The position numbers and the translations under genes were made by a program. From assembly GCF_000185145.2 (NCBI RefSeq), contig NZ_GL833119.1:922668-986667 (forward strand): DNA of 64,000 nucleotides, given 5' to 3'. The stretch comes from Hoylesella oralis ATCC 33269. Its GTDB lineage: Bacteria > Bacteroidota > Bacteroidia > Bacteroidales > Bacteroidaceae. Of the stretch, positions 44,767-54,126 are shown in pieces. The notes beneath the pieces were generated by a model, which did no database searches, had not been told where the DNA came from, and saw only the letters and a list, made by a program, of their open reading frames with translations. Every line of letters begins with the position of its first letter. Position 1 is the first letter of the stretch.

Positions 44767-46365
44767 TTAATAACCTTTGTTCTGAGTAAGATTTTTGCTG
44801 CTCGCAACTTGGGAAGCAGGAATGGGGAAGACTTGATTTTTCACAGGATCGAAAGTACGGGCGTTCCATATTTCAATCTCTTCGATATTGGTTATTCGAG
44901 TTCCGTCGGTAGTAGATCGTATTCCATGCAGCGGTTGAGCATAGACGGTTTGTGCATCTCCCCATCTTACGAGGTCGAGATGACGGCTCGGTTGGTATTC
45001 AAAAGCAAGTTCGCATCGGCGTTCATTCTTCAGTTGAGCCTTGGTAGCGTTGCTGTTTTCCGGTAATCCGGCACGCTTGCGTATTTGGTTCAGTAACGTT
45101 TTTGCCTCGGTGTTTCCTTCTCCTTGAGTCCAGATAAGAGCTTCGGCTTTCATCAGAATGATGTCTGCATAGCGTATCAATACCATTCCTAATGTGTTGC
45201 TTTGGTTATTGCCGTTAGGACTTACGTCTTTTCCGATACAGTCTGAAGCCTCGAAAGGCGACATGAATTTACGGAAAGTCATGCCCGATGTGCTGGATAT
45301 ATTATTAGGATTTACACCGAAATGAATATCATGTCCGATGAAACTGATATGCTGTCCGGGATAAAGAATGGTGGCATCGCGGCGGACATCGCCGGTTTCG
45401 TAAGCCTTATATAGTTCAAGTGTAGGCTGGAAGTATCCCCATGTGTTGTAATATCCCCATCCTCCGTTTTGGAAAGACATACCATGAAACTTAGGACCTT
45501 CTGTAGCATTACCGAGAAGAGAGAACAGGTATTCCTCGCAGAAATTATTCTCTTTACGGAATAACTTGGTAAAATCAGGGTAGAGACTGCGCTTGTCTGC
45601 TCCTGTCATATTCATCACTTTATTGCAATACTCGATAACCTTATTATAATAACTTTGGTCGAACTGTGCCGCGTAAAGTGCCGCACGTGCGGCAAACGCC
45701 CAGCATGCAGCTTTGTGAGGACGACCGTAATCATCATCTGCTAATTGCGAGAAATAAGGAAGCAGATCGGCTGCTTTGTCCATATCCTGTATAATCATGT
45801 CGTAATTTTCGAGCACCGATTTAGGACGCGGCTGATCTAATTCTGCTGTAGGTGTTGTCTCTGTTACGATTGGAATGCCGCCGTTAGGGCCGTTATCGCC
45901 ATAGAAAGGAGCTATCCACAGATAAGCAAAAGCTCTATAGAAGTGGGCTTGCCCCACTGCTTTGTTCTTGATGTCGGCCGAAATGTTCATTCCGGGCACG
46001 TTACGTAGTACATCATTGGCCTTTGCAATGAGTTGATACATGGCAGGCCAAGTATCTTTAGCATCGCGTCCGTTGGCAGCTGACATCTGAAAGTTCTTGA
46101 TTTGTGCGGCTTCGGCCTGCGGTCTACCCGTAACAAGATTATCGCTGCAGTTCTCAAACCACATAAAACCACGACCTGTAATTCCCTCTTCATAAGTAAA
46201 TGCATGGAATGCATTTAGCGCACTCTCTACATCTTTTTCTGTCTTCCAGAAGTTTACTGAGCCTTGAAGTCCGTAAGGATCATGCTCCAAGAAGTCGTTA
46301 CAACTGCCTAATACAGTGCAGATAGTTAAAGAAAACGCCCAATATTTTAGATTTGAAATTTTCAT
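44767..46365 (-). CDS. SusD/RagB-family outer-membrane lipoprotein
   Basis: This 532-residue lipoprotein (LGSC, Cys22) is a SusD-type substrate-binding protein. The N-terminal CNDFLEHDPYG, the tetratricopeptide-like helical part (FYRAFAYLWIAPFYGDNGP) and the C-terminal RRCELAFEYQPSRHLDLVRWGDA block are diagnostic. It forms the lid over the SusC channel at the cell surface. The substrate cannot be read from sequence. It follows susC by 15 bases. Confidence 0.96.
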   Translation of the reverse strand: MKISNLKYWAFSLTICTVLGSCNDFLEHDPYGLQGSVNFWKTEKDVESALNAFHAFTYEEGITGRGFMWFENCSDNLVTGRPQAEAAQIKNFQMSAANGRDAKDTWPAMYQLIAKANDVLRNVPGMNISADIKNKAVGQAHFYRAFAYLWIAPFYGDNGPNGGIPIVTETTPTAELDQPRPKSVLENYDMIIQDMDKAADLLPYFSQLADDDYGRPHKAACWAFAARAALYAAQFDQSYYNKVIEYCNKVMNMTGADKRSLYPDFTKLFRKENNFCEEYLFSLLGNATEGPKFHGMSFQNGGWGYYNTWGYFQPTLELYKAYETGDVRRDATILYPGQHISFIGHDIHFGVNPNNISSTSGMTFRKFMSPFEASDCIGKDVSPNGNNQSNTLGMVLIRYADIILMKAEALIWTQGEGNTEAKTLLNQIRKRAGLPENSNATKAQLKNERRCELAFEYQPSRHLDLVRWGDAQTVYAQPLHGIRSTTDGTRITNIEEIEIWNARTFDPVKNQVFPIPASQVASSKNLTQNKGY

Positions 46366-46380
46366 AAGATTGAATGATTT

Positions 46381-49300
46381 TTAGAAACTAAAGTTTAAAC
46401 CAAATGTGAATGAACGTGCGATAGGGTAGGTTCCTGCATCGAGACCGAAGTTTCCGACTTCAGGATCGAACCCAGTATAGTCGGTAATTGTGAATGTATT
46501 TTCGCAATTGAAATAGAAACGAAGTGAAGAACCTGCAAGTCCTATCGAGCGCATTACGCCTTGAGGCAAGGTATAACCCAAAGTAATGTTTTTGAATCTT
46601 AGGTAACTTCCGTCTTCAAGATAGAAATCCGACGGGTTGGTATAATTGCCGTTAGAGTCGTCGGTCAGTGCCAAACGCGGAATTCCGGAGTTAGGATTGT
46701 AGTCCCATGCATTCAAGATATCGCGTAACATATTACTTCCTTGTTGGCGTCCTGTAAGCGTCATTTGTTTAAAAGCATTATAGATGGTAGACTTACCAAC
46801 ACCTTGGAATTGGAAATTAAAGTCGAAGTTTTTGTAAGTCACATTACCTCCGAAAGCGAATGTTATCTTCGGCATGTAACTTCCCATATACTGATTGTCG
46901 TCGGAATTGATTTGTCCGTCGTTATTAAAATCTACGTATCTGAAGTCTCCCGGCTTAGCATTCGGTTGTATCATCTTAGATAAACCTGTTTTAGGATCTG
47001 TCCATTTATAGTTGTTGATTTCCTCCTGTGTCTGGAAAATGCCATTGGTTTTGAGCACATAATACGAGTACCAAGGATGTCCGACGGTAGAACGTAGCGG
47101 CTGTTGACTATTAACAACGACGTTATGTGCAAGGAATTCGCGCGATCCGAGGTCTAACACTTCATTATGAACCGTAGAAAGATTACCGTTAACACTAAAG
47201 GTTACCTCGCCGATAGTCTTATTGTAAGATGCGCTAAACTCCCATCCTCGGTTAACTACATCGCCTACATTTCCATAAGGTTCGATAGAGATACCGGCAA
47301 CAGAGGGTACCGGCATTTTTTCAATAAGGTTTTTAGTATGTTTATTATAATAGTCGATAGTAAGGTTCAAATCATTATCGAAGAGTCCTAAATCCAAACC
47401 TATTCCCCATTGTTCTGTTGTTTCCCATTTAAGATTTTTTACACCTATAGATTCCGTATATGCTCCATACACTTCTCTGTTGAGGTTTTTACCGTAGATA
47501 ATGGCATATTTTGTAAATCCCATCGGTACGTTCCATGAATAGCGAGGTACTAAAGCTACGTTTCCTACCTGTCCCCAACTTGCGCGGAGTTTTACCAAAT
47601 TGAAAATCGATTTGTAAGGAGCAAAGAACGGTTCGGATGAAAGTTTCCATGATCCTGAGATAGCAGGAAATACGTCGGAGTTATTATCTTTGTAAAGTTT
47701 TGATGATGCATCGCGACGCAAGCTACCGGTAACGAAGTATCTATCTGCCCAAGAATAGCCTATACGAGCAAAGGCCGAAGTCATCGATTCTTCCCATATT
47801 TCTTCATCAGGTTTATATTTTGACCAATCTGTAGCATTAGGAAATGTAGACGAATGACGGTCTTCTAAGGAATAACCCGATGTATATATGGCATACATTT
47901 TATATTTATCGTACTTCATAGTCCACCCTGCCATTGCGCTGATATGATGTTCGCCGAACGCTTGTGCATAAGTTGCGGTTGTCTCCCAAATCCAGTTATT
48001 CTGGTTACGATGTGTTATATTATGGCGGTTTTCATTAGTAGGATTCCCGGGTTCTGGAACTTTATGATGGAATACATCGAACTCACTGATTTGGATTCCA
48101 GCAGTAAATTGCGACTTTAATGTAAGGAATGACCATGGTTTTACCTCTAAAGTTGTAGTAGAGAAGAGCGTATGAGAAGGTCTTTCCTGATCGAGTCGGT
48201 CTAACAGGGCTCGTGGATTGCGGAATTCTCCATAACCGCTGATACCCTCATTGGCAGCCCATCGCGGTAATGTTCCGTGGTAAAGCGGACGACCATAATC
48301 ATCTGTAAGAAGTTTGCCGTTTTTGTCATAGTCGTAAACAGTGGCCGAACGTGGGAAGAAGATGGCGTTGGCGAGCACGCCTTCATGACCGGTGTTCACA
48401 TCTCCTTGCCCGTCAGTAAATTGATAAATGGCCTGTTCTCCGATCCTTATCCATTTGTTTACTTGGAAATCCACGTTCAATTTAGCACCGAGCTTTTCGG
48501 CAAATGTGTTTTCAAGAATACCCCTGTCACGATCGAAATTGAGCGAAGCAAAAGCCTTCAGTTTATTTGTTCCGCCAGAAAGAGACAGGGCATAATGCTC
48601 TAAATAGCCAGTGCGGAATATCTCGTCCAGCCAGTTGGTACGCGTAACAGCGCCGTAAGGATAAACTTGCGGATTAGCTGTCGACGGTAAAGAACCGCCA
48701 TACAGTCTTGTTGCATCCGCCCAAACCTGATTGTATTGCTCGGAGGTAAGTGTTTCAGGTTTATTGTAGACGTTTTTAAAACTCTTGGAAATGTTGAAAC
48801 TCACACGAATTTTACCTTCTTTTGCCTGCTTGGTAGTGATGACTACCACACCTCCGGAACCTACACTCGCGCCATAGATAGCTGCCGAGGCAGCATCTTT
48901 CAGTACCGTGATAGATTCTATATCTTCAATATTATAAGGTGCTCCCGGCACTCCATCCACTACATATAGAACTCCGTCGCCGCTGTTGTAGTTATCATCC
49001 GTCCCACGCGAACCGCGACCACGGATAGAAAGCGACGAAGTTGCAAGCGGATCGCCGCCGTTATTCTGTACCATCACGCCCGGCATAGAGCCCTGCATCA
49101 TAGCCGAAAGAGTGGATGGGCGACTCTTCATACTCTGGTCTAAATTTACAGAAGATACGGCTGTTGAAAGGTCTTGTTTACGCTGACTGCCGTAACCGAT
49201 AACCACTACTTCGTTAAGAGATTTATTGTCTTCCTTCAATATAATATTCAAAGGCCGGTCTGTAACTGTTACGGTTTGAGTAATAAAGCCGATATATGAA

Positions 49301-49596
49301 ATTTGTAATTTAGCTCCCCTGACAGCTTTCACAGTAAAATGGCCGTCGATATCTGTTGCAACTCCACCGTTATTACCTACTACTTTTACGGTAGCACCGG
49401 CTATTGGTTCGCCATTGGCATCTCTTACTGTTCCCGAAATATCCGTGCCGTTTTCCTGCATGGTCATTTCTGTAACAGTTTTAAAACTGCCTGTTGCAAA
49501 AGCTGATGATGGGGGCAAAAATGCCAATACTGTCAACGCAGCTATGCTATATAGCCTGCATTGAGCTCTTCTGAATGTTTTTCTTTTTCTCATCAT
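46381..49596 (-). CDS. SusC/RagA-family TonB-linked outer-membrane protein
   Basis: This 1071-residue protein is the outer-membrane importer of the locus. After a signal region (about 1-35) it has the carboxypeptidase-regulatory-like domain (about 52-125, GTVRDANGEPIAGATVKV), the TonB box/plug start LNEVVVIGYGSQRK (about 127-140), the plug with the SIRGRGSRG and VVDGVPG motifs, and a 22-strand barrel ending NFSF. It has no N-terminal STN domain, so it is probably not an anti-sigma-controlled transducer. It begins the locus and is followed by susD. Confidence 0.96.
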   Translation of the reverse strand: MMRKRKTFRRAQCRLYSIAALTVLAFLPPSSAFATGSFKTVTEMTMQENGTDISGTVRDANGEPIAGATVKVVGNNGGVATDIDGHFTVKAVRGAKLQISYIGFITQTVTVTDRPLNIILKEDNKSLNEVVVIGYGSQRKQDLSTAVSSVNLDQSMKSRPSTLSAMMQGSMPGVMVQNNGGDPLATSSLSIRGRGSRGTDDNYNSGDGVLYVVDGVPGAPYNIEDIESITVLKDAASAAIYGASVGSGGVVVITTKQAKEGKIRVSFNISKSFKNVYNKPETLTSEQYNQVWADATRLYGGSLPSTANPQVYPYGAVTRTNWLDEIFRTGYLEHYALSLSGGTNKLKAFASLNFDRDRGILENTFAEKLGAKLNVDFQVNKWIRIGEQAIYQFTDGQGDVNTGHEGVLANAIFFPRSATVYDYDKNGKLLTDDYGRPLYHGTLPRWAANEGISGYGEFRNPRALLDRLDQERPSHTLFSTTTLEVKPWSFLTLKSQFTAGIQISEFDVFHHKVPEPGNPTNENRHNITHRNQNNWIWETTATYAQAFGEHHISAMAGWTMKYDKYKMYAIYTSGYSLEDRHSSTFPNATDWSKYKPDEEIWEESMTSAFARIGYSWADRYFVTGSLRRDASSKLYKDNNSDVFPAISGSWKLSSEPFFAPYKSIFNLVKLRASWGQVGNVALVPRYSWNVPMGFTKYAIIYGKNLNREVYGAYTESIGVKNLKWETTEQWGIGLDLGLFDNDLNLTIDYYNKHTKNLIEKMPVPSVAGISIEPYGNVGDVVNRGWEFSASYNKTIGEVTFSVNGNLSTVHNEVLDLGSREFLAHNVVVNSQQPLRSTVGHPWYSYYVLKTNGIFQTQEEINNYKWTDPKTGLSKMIQPNAKPGDFRYVDFNNDGQINSDDNQYMGSYMPKITFAFGGNVTYKNFDFNFQFQGVGKSTIYNAFKQMTLTGRQQGSNMLRDILNAWDYNPNSGIPRLALTDDSNGNYTNPSDFYLEDGSYLRFKNITLGYTLPQGVMRSIGLAGSSLRFYFNCENTFTITDYTGFDPEVGNFGLDAGTYPIARSFTFGLNFSF

Positions 49597-49879
49597 GATT
49601 GATTTTGGTTAGTATGATCTGTAATGTAGATATCTCTCTGCCATATTCTGTTCGTAGCCAAGTGCCCGACAGACATCGTTTTTCATTATGCCTCTTCTTC
49701 ATTGAAGCGGCTTATAGTTTGTTTATCCTTATTATCTTTCAATTTTAAATAGACTGCTTATATAATATGTCGTCTGCATAAAATTGTGTTTTCATTGTAC
49801 GAAGATGGGTATACCGGTTTTAATTATTCGGTTTAGACATTCACCGTATTGCCGGTTTATTTTCTATAGTATTGCGGTG

Positions 49880-49887
49880 CAAATGTA
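49880..49887 (-). promoter_or_regulatory. Possible -7 box of susC
   Basis: The minus strand reads TACATTTG at 49887-49880, matching TAnnTTTG. If used, the mRNA would start near 49874, giving an unusually long leader of about 277 bases before the susC start. Confidence 0.35.
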
Positions 49888-50096
49888 CTATTTTTCTTTT
49901 TAAACTTACTTTTTTGTCCTTGTTATTATTTGTTAATATTATTAAAGTGCAAGACGTATCGGGCTTTTATACCTGCTATGTTATCATTTCAAACGCTCTG
50001 TTTATCGTTAAAAATAGGAAAAGTATTTTAAAACGAAATACTCATAATTGTGCCGTCTGTTTAATCTACATGGTATGTTTAAAAAATGTTGCATGC

Positions 50097-50127
50097 TTTG
50101 TCAGCCCAAATTAAAATGTTAACTTTG
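50097..50127 (+). promoter_or_regulatory. Consensus promoter of fba
   Basis: TTTG at 50097-50100 is followed after 19 bases by TAACTTTG at 50120-50127, a full match to the Bacteroides consensus. The predicted start near 50133 leaves a 45-base leader. Confidence 0.8.
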
Positions 50128-50177
50128 CAAAGTAATAATAAAAAATGTTGATTATTCATTTTTAAAGATTTAAAAAT

Positions 50178-51188
50178 ATGGTAGATTACAAATCATTAGG
50201 CCTCGTAAACACCCGCGAGATGTTTAAAAGAGCCATTAATGGCGGTTACGCTATTCCGGCTTTCAACTTCAACAATATGGAGCAGCTGCAGGCAATCATC
50301 AAAGCTTCTTCGGAAAAGAAATCGCCGGTTATCCTGCAAGTATCTAAGGGGGCGCGCAACTATGCCAACCAAACGTTACTGCGTTATATGGCACAGGGAG
50401 CTGTGGAATATGCTAAAGAATTGGGTTGCAAGCATCCTGAAATAGCATTGCATTTGGATCATGGCGATACTTTCGAGACCTGTAAAAGCTGTGTAGACTA
50501 TGGTTTTTCATCGGTAATGATCGATGGTTCCTCACTTCCTTACGAGGAGAACATCGCTTTGACCAAAAAGGTAGTAGACTATGCCCATCAGTTCGATGTA
50601 ACCGTAGAGGGCGAACTCGGTGTACTTGCGGGCGTAGAAGACGAAGTAGTTGCAGCAGAATCTCATTATACGAAGCCTGAAGAAGTTATCGACTTTGTAA
50701 AACGTACGGGCGTAGACTCACTGGCTATCTCTATCGGAACGTCTCATGGAGCTTATAAGTTTACTCCGGAGCAGTGTACACGCGATCCGAAAACGGGCTT
50801 ACTCGTACCTCCTCCATTGGCTTTCGATGTGCTCGATGCCATCATGGTGAAACTCCCGGGCTTCCCAATCGTGCTCCACGGTTCTTCTTCAGTGCCTCAG
50901 GAGTATGTTAAGATCATCAACGAAAATGGCGGAAAACTGCCAGATGCTGTCGGTATACCCGAGGAACAGCTTCGCAAGGCAGCTAAGAGCGCCGTTTGCA
51001 AGATCAATATCGACTCGGATTCCCGTTTGGCTTTCACAGCTGCAGTACGCAAAGTATTCAACGAGAAGCCGGGTGAATTCGATCCGCGCAAATATTGTGG
51101 TCCTGCTCGCGACTTGATGACGGAGCTCTATGAGCACAAGATTGTAGACGTGCTCGGCTCTGAGAACAAGCTCGCGCAATTAGACTAA
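50178..51188 (+). CDS. fba: Class II fructose-bisphosphate aldolase
   Basis: This 336-residue cytoplasmic enzyme interconverts fructose 1,6-bisphosphate and triose phosphates. Zinc and catalytic residues are visible in LHLDHGDT (Asp and His), VEGELG (Glu), GTSHGAYKF (His) and VLHGSSS (His). The length fits class II zinc aldolases. It has its own consensus promoter and a terminator at 51250, so it is a single-gene unit that happens to be divergent from the SusCD locus. Confidence 0.97.
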   Translation: MVDYKSLGLVNTREMFKRAINGGYAIPAFNFNNMEQLQAIIKASSEKKSPVILQVSKGARNYANQTLLRYMAQGAVEYAKELGCKHPEIALHLDHGDTFETCKSCVDYGFSSVMIDGSSLPYEENIALTKKVVDYAHQFDVTVEGELGVLAGVEDEVVAAESHYTKPEEVIDFVKRTGVDSLAISIGTSHGAYKFTPEQCTRDPKTGLLVPPPLAFDVLDAIMVKLPGFPIVLHGSSSVPQEYVKIINENGGKLPDAVGIPEEQLRKAAKSAVCKINIDSDSRLAFTAAVRKVFNEKPGEFDPRKYCGPARDLMTELYEHKIVDVLGSENKLAQLD

Positions 51189-51249
51189 GCAGAACGGATA
51201 TTGCCATTAAGCGTAAATATTACGTAAAATACATATATAATTGAATTGG

Positions 51250-51288
51250 AAAAAGGCGGGGCTAACGTATGTGTGGCGCCCGCTTTTT
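51250..51288 (+). terminator. Terminator of fba
   Basis: AAAAA (51250-51254) and GCGGG (51256-51260) pair with CCCGC (51279-51283) and TTTTT (51284-51288), leaving one bulged G. The T run follows the GC-rich part of the stem directly. Confidence 0.75.
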
Positions 51289-51506
51289 ATTTGTTTTCTC
51301 CTGCTAAACATGCAGGCCGTTGTACGTCCGAATTACCGATATTTTCTTTTCTCACGCTGTTTCTGCGGAATGGGCGATGCTTTTATAAGAAATAAATGTG
51401 ATGTCTAAGCCCCATACATAACACACATATTTGGCTTATAATATTGTTCTATTGGGTTCTGTTCGGTAAGATATTCCAAATATATCTATTTTCTTGCGAC
51501 ATATAT

Positions 51507-51537
51507 TTTACAGTTTCTTGAAAATATATTATCTTTG
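51507..51537 (+). promoter_or_regulatory. Promoter candidate of the GH3 gene
   Basis: TTTA at 51507-51510 (one mismatch from TTTG) is followed after 19 bases by TATCTTTG at 51530-51537. The predicted start is near 51543. Confidence 0.5.
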
Positions 51538-51614
51538 TGCGGTGGGCGGATGCTATCTATTACCATGTTATGGCCTGCTTACGGGTATCATAGCCTCTCC
51601 GTATAACCAACACA

Positions 51615-53870
51615 ATGAATTGTAATTTAATGAAAATATGTATGAAAAAGGTATGTTTTATTATTCTTTTAATCCTGTCGTCATGGAATTTTGCAGTTGC
51701 TCAAGTTCCTGTTTATTTGGATAATTCCAAGAGTATTGACGAACGAATAGAGGATGCTATTTCGCGTATGACCTTGAGAGAGAAAATACGCATTATTCAT
51801 GCACAAAGCAAATTCTCTGCTGCCGGCGTGCCAAGATTAGGCTTTCCTGACTTTTGGACAGACGACGGACCGCATGGTGTGCGGCCGGATGTGCTCTGGG
51901 ACAGTTGGTTGCAAGCCGGACAGACTAACGACTCGTGCGTGGCATTTCCCGCTCTGACATGTCTTGTTGCCTCGTGGAACCCAGCTATGGCGGCTCTCTA
52001 TGGGCGTTGCCTCGGCGAAGAGGCGCTCTATAGGGGCAAAGATATGATCTTAGGGCCGGGGGTTAATATCTACAGAACGCCACTCAACGGGCGTAACTTC
52101 GAGTATATGGGCGAAGATCCCTACCTTGCATCGCGCATGGTTGTACCTTATGTGCAAGGTATTCAGCGAAACGGTGTTGCTTCATGCGTAAAACATTTTG
52201 CATTGAACAACGATGAAGAATACCGAAATCAGGTGAACGTGAACGTTAGCGACCGTGCCTTGCGCGAGATCTACCTGCCTGCGTTCAAGTCAGCCGTTAC
52301 TGAAGGCGGCGCTTGGGCTATCATGGGAGCCTACAATCTCTACAAGAACGAGCATAATTGCCACAATATGTTGCTGCTAAATGGAGTTCTGAAAGGCGAA
52401 TGGGGCTTTGATGGCGTGGTTGTGAGCGACTGGGGAGGTGCTCATGATACCGATCAGGCGGTGAAAAACGGGCTCGATATGGAGTTCGGTACGGGGACAG
52501 ACGGCCTTTCTAAGAATAAAACGAATGCCTATGATGCATATTATATGGCCGATCCTTATTTGCAAGGAATAGCCGAGGGGCGCTATACAACCAAGGAACT
52601 CAATGACAAGGTGCGCCGTGTGCTGCGCCTCTATTATCGCACAACGATGAATAAAGCGCGCCCCATAGGCTTCCTTTGTTCCGATGATCATTATAAGGCA
52701 TCTCGACAGATTGCCGAAGATGGCATCGTATTGTTGCAAAACAAGAACAATGTGCTGCCCATCGATGTTGCACACACCAAACGTGTACTCGTGGTAGGCG
52801 AGAATGCAATTAAGATGATGACCGTAGGTGGCGGCAGCAGTTCGCTCAAAGTGCAGCGCGAGGTGTTGCCTTTAGAAGCCTTGAAGGCCCGTTTGGGCAG
52901 TGGCGTAACGGTAGAATACGAGCGCGGTTATATAGGTGATGTTACGGGAACCTTCGATGGTGTGGCCACCGGACAGGACTTATCGGAGACTCGTAATGCC
53001 GATCAACTTATGACAGATGTCCTTAGAAAGGCGGTAGATGTCGATTACGTGGTATTCTTCGGCGGACTTAACAAGAGCGAATATCAGGACTGTGAAGGAC
53101 ATGACCGTAAAACGTTCGCGTTACCTTATGCTCAGGATCGTATTATTTCGGCACTTGCCAAGGTTAACAAGCGCATTATTTACGTGAATATATCGGGTAA
53201 TGCGGTGCAAATGCCTTGGAAAGACAAGGTTGCAGCCATTGTTCAGGGCTGGTATCTCGGTAGCGAAGCCGGCGAAGCGCTTGCTTCTGTTCTCGTTGGA
53301 GATATCAATCCTTCGGGTAAACTGCCGTTTACGTGGCCGGTAAAGCTCGATGATGTGGGTGCACATGCACTGAATACTTATCCCGGAACATGGCGCAGCG
53401 ACAAGAAGATTATCGACGAAGATTATAAGGAAGGGCTTTATGTAGGATACAGATGGGTAGACTATGCTAAGAGGAAACCTGCTTTTGCCTTCGGACACGG
53501 TTTGAGTTATACCACTTTCCGTATTTCCAATTTGCGTCTTTCGTCCAAGACAATGACGAAAGATGGCCGAATTACCTTTACCGTAAACGTTAGAAATACA
53601 GGCAATCGTGATGGGGCAGAAGTGGTACAGCTGTATCTTCACGACGTTAAGTCGTCTTTGGAACGCCCTTACAAGGAGCTGAAAGGGTTCGCAAAAGTAT
53701 TTTTGAAAGCGGGCGAAAGCAAGGATGTGTCGATCAGCATAGATAACAAAGCCCTGTCGTTCTATGATGATAAGGCCGGTAAATGGACTTCCGAAGCGGG
53801 CGAGTTTACGGCCTTGGTGGGTAATTCGTCTGATGCGTTACCACTGAAAGCCACGTTTACTTTGCAATAA
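51615..53870 (+). CDS. Secreted GH3 beta-glycosidase
   Basis: This protein of up to 751 residues is a glycoside hydrolase family 3 beta-glucosidase or beta-xylosidase. A signal peptide precedes the TIM-barrel domain; the nucleophile is Asp272 in VVSDWGGAHD. The second alpha/beta domain and a C-terminal fibronectin-III-like domain (about 655-745, VNVRNTGNRDGAEVVQLYLHD) follow. KHFALNNDE and YEARGYIG-type segments fit bglX-like enzymes. The ATGs at 51630 and 51642 (MKKVCF) are alternative starts, the last giving the most typical signal peptide. The substrate linkage is unproven. Confidence 0.94.
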   Translation: MNCNLMKICMKKVCFIILLILSSWNFAVAQVPVYLDNSKSIDERIEDAISRMTLREKIRIIHAQSKFSAAGVPRLGFPDFWTDDGPHGVRPDVLWDSWLQAGQTNDSCVAFPALTCLVASWNPAMAALYGRCLGEEALYRGKDMILGPGVNIYRTPLNGRNFEYMGEDPYLASRMVVPYVQGIQRNGVASCVKHFALNNDEEYRNQVNVNVSDRALREIYLPAFKSAVTEGGAWAIMGAYNLYKNEHNCHNMLLLNGVLKGEWGFDGVVVSDWGGAHDTDQAVKNGLDMEFGTGTDGLSKNKTNAYDAYYMADPYLQGIAEGRYTTKELNDKVRRVLRLYYRTTMNKARPIGFLCSDDHYKASRQIAEDGIVLLQNKNNVLPIDVAHTKRVLVVGENAIKMMTVGGGSSSLKVQREVLPLEALKARLGSGVTVEYERGYIGDVTGTFDGVATGQDLSETRNADQLMTDVLRKAVDVDYVVFFGGLNKSEYQDCEGHDRKTFALPYAQDRIISALAKVNKRIIYVNISGNAVQMPWKDKVAAIVQGWYLGSEAGEALASVLVGDINPSGKLPFTWPVKLDDVGAHALNTYPGTWRSDKKIIDEDYKEGLYVGYRWVDYAKRKPAFAFGHGLSYTTFRISNLRLSSKTMTKDGRITFTVNVRNTGNRDGAEVVQLYLHDVKSSLERPYKELKGFAKVFLKAGESKDVSISIDNKALSFYDDKAGKWTSEAGEFTALVGNSSDALPLKATFTLQ

Positions 53871-53910
53871 GTAGTTATTTCTTGGAAGCGTATTGTACAA
53901 ATAGTTCAGA

Positions 53911-53950
53911 CAGATATGCCATCTAAGTAGCTTAGATAGGCATTCTGTTT
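53911..53950 (+). terminator. Terminator of the GH3 gene
   Basis: CAGA, ATGCC and ATCTAAG (53911-53927) pair with CTTAGAT, AGGCAT and TCTG (53931-53947) with a single bulge, and TTT follows. The hairpin lies 40 bases after the stop codon. Confidence 0.7.
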
Positions 53951-54053
53951 GGCATAGGTGTATCGTTTGCGCCCATAATTCCACAGAAGCGTATCGATTT
54001 TTCTAAGTTTTTACTGCTTTCGGAGATTGATGATAGCAGTTCCGAACAGGACA

Positions 54054-54101
54054 AACAGCGCCTGCATACCCGCGAGAGGGCGGCGGTATGCAGGCGCTGT
54101 T
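54054..54101 (-). terminator. Strong hairpin terminator after the DUF4831-like gene
   Basis: A perfect 17-bp GC-rich stem (54054-54070 with 54085-54101) has a 14-base loop. On the minus strand it begins 25 bases after the stop codon at 54127. It may terminate both convergent transcripts. Confidence 0.75.
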
Positions 54102-54126
54102 ATTTTATAATAAGGATGTGTTATCG

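Larger units (their letters stand above)
49597..50177. other. Divergent regulatory region of the SusCD locus and fba
   Basis: This 581-base gap separates divergent susC and fba. The fba promoter is at 50097-50127. On the minus strand a -7 box TACATTTG (49887-49880) would start a ~275-base susC leader; no -33 element is clear. No regulatory gene (SusR, HTCS, ECF sigma/anti-sigma) lies next to the locus. The short frame at 49872 has no coding support. Confidence 0.5.
51189..51614 (+). other. Non-coding gap between fba and the GH3 gene
   Basis: This 426-base gap contains the fba terminator (51250-51288) and a promoter candidate for the GH3 gene (51507-51537). The rest is AT-rich and shows no gene. 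Confidence 0.6.

Noticed and set aside
49872..50114. 80-residue plus-strand frame in the susC-fba gap
   Set aside because: It lies in AT-rich regulatory DNA overlapping the fba promoter, with no start context.
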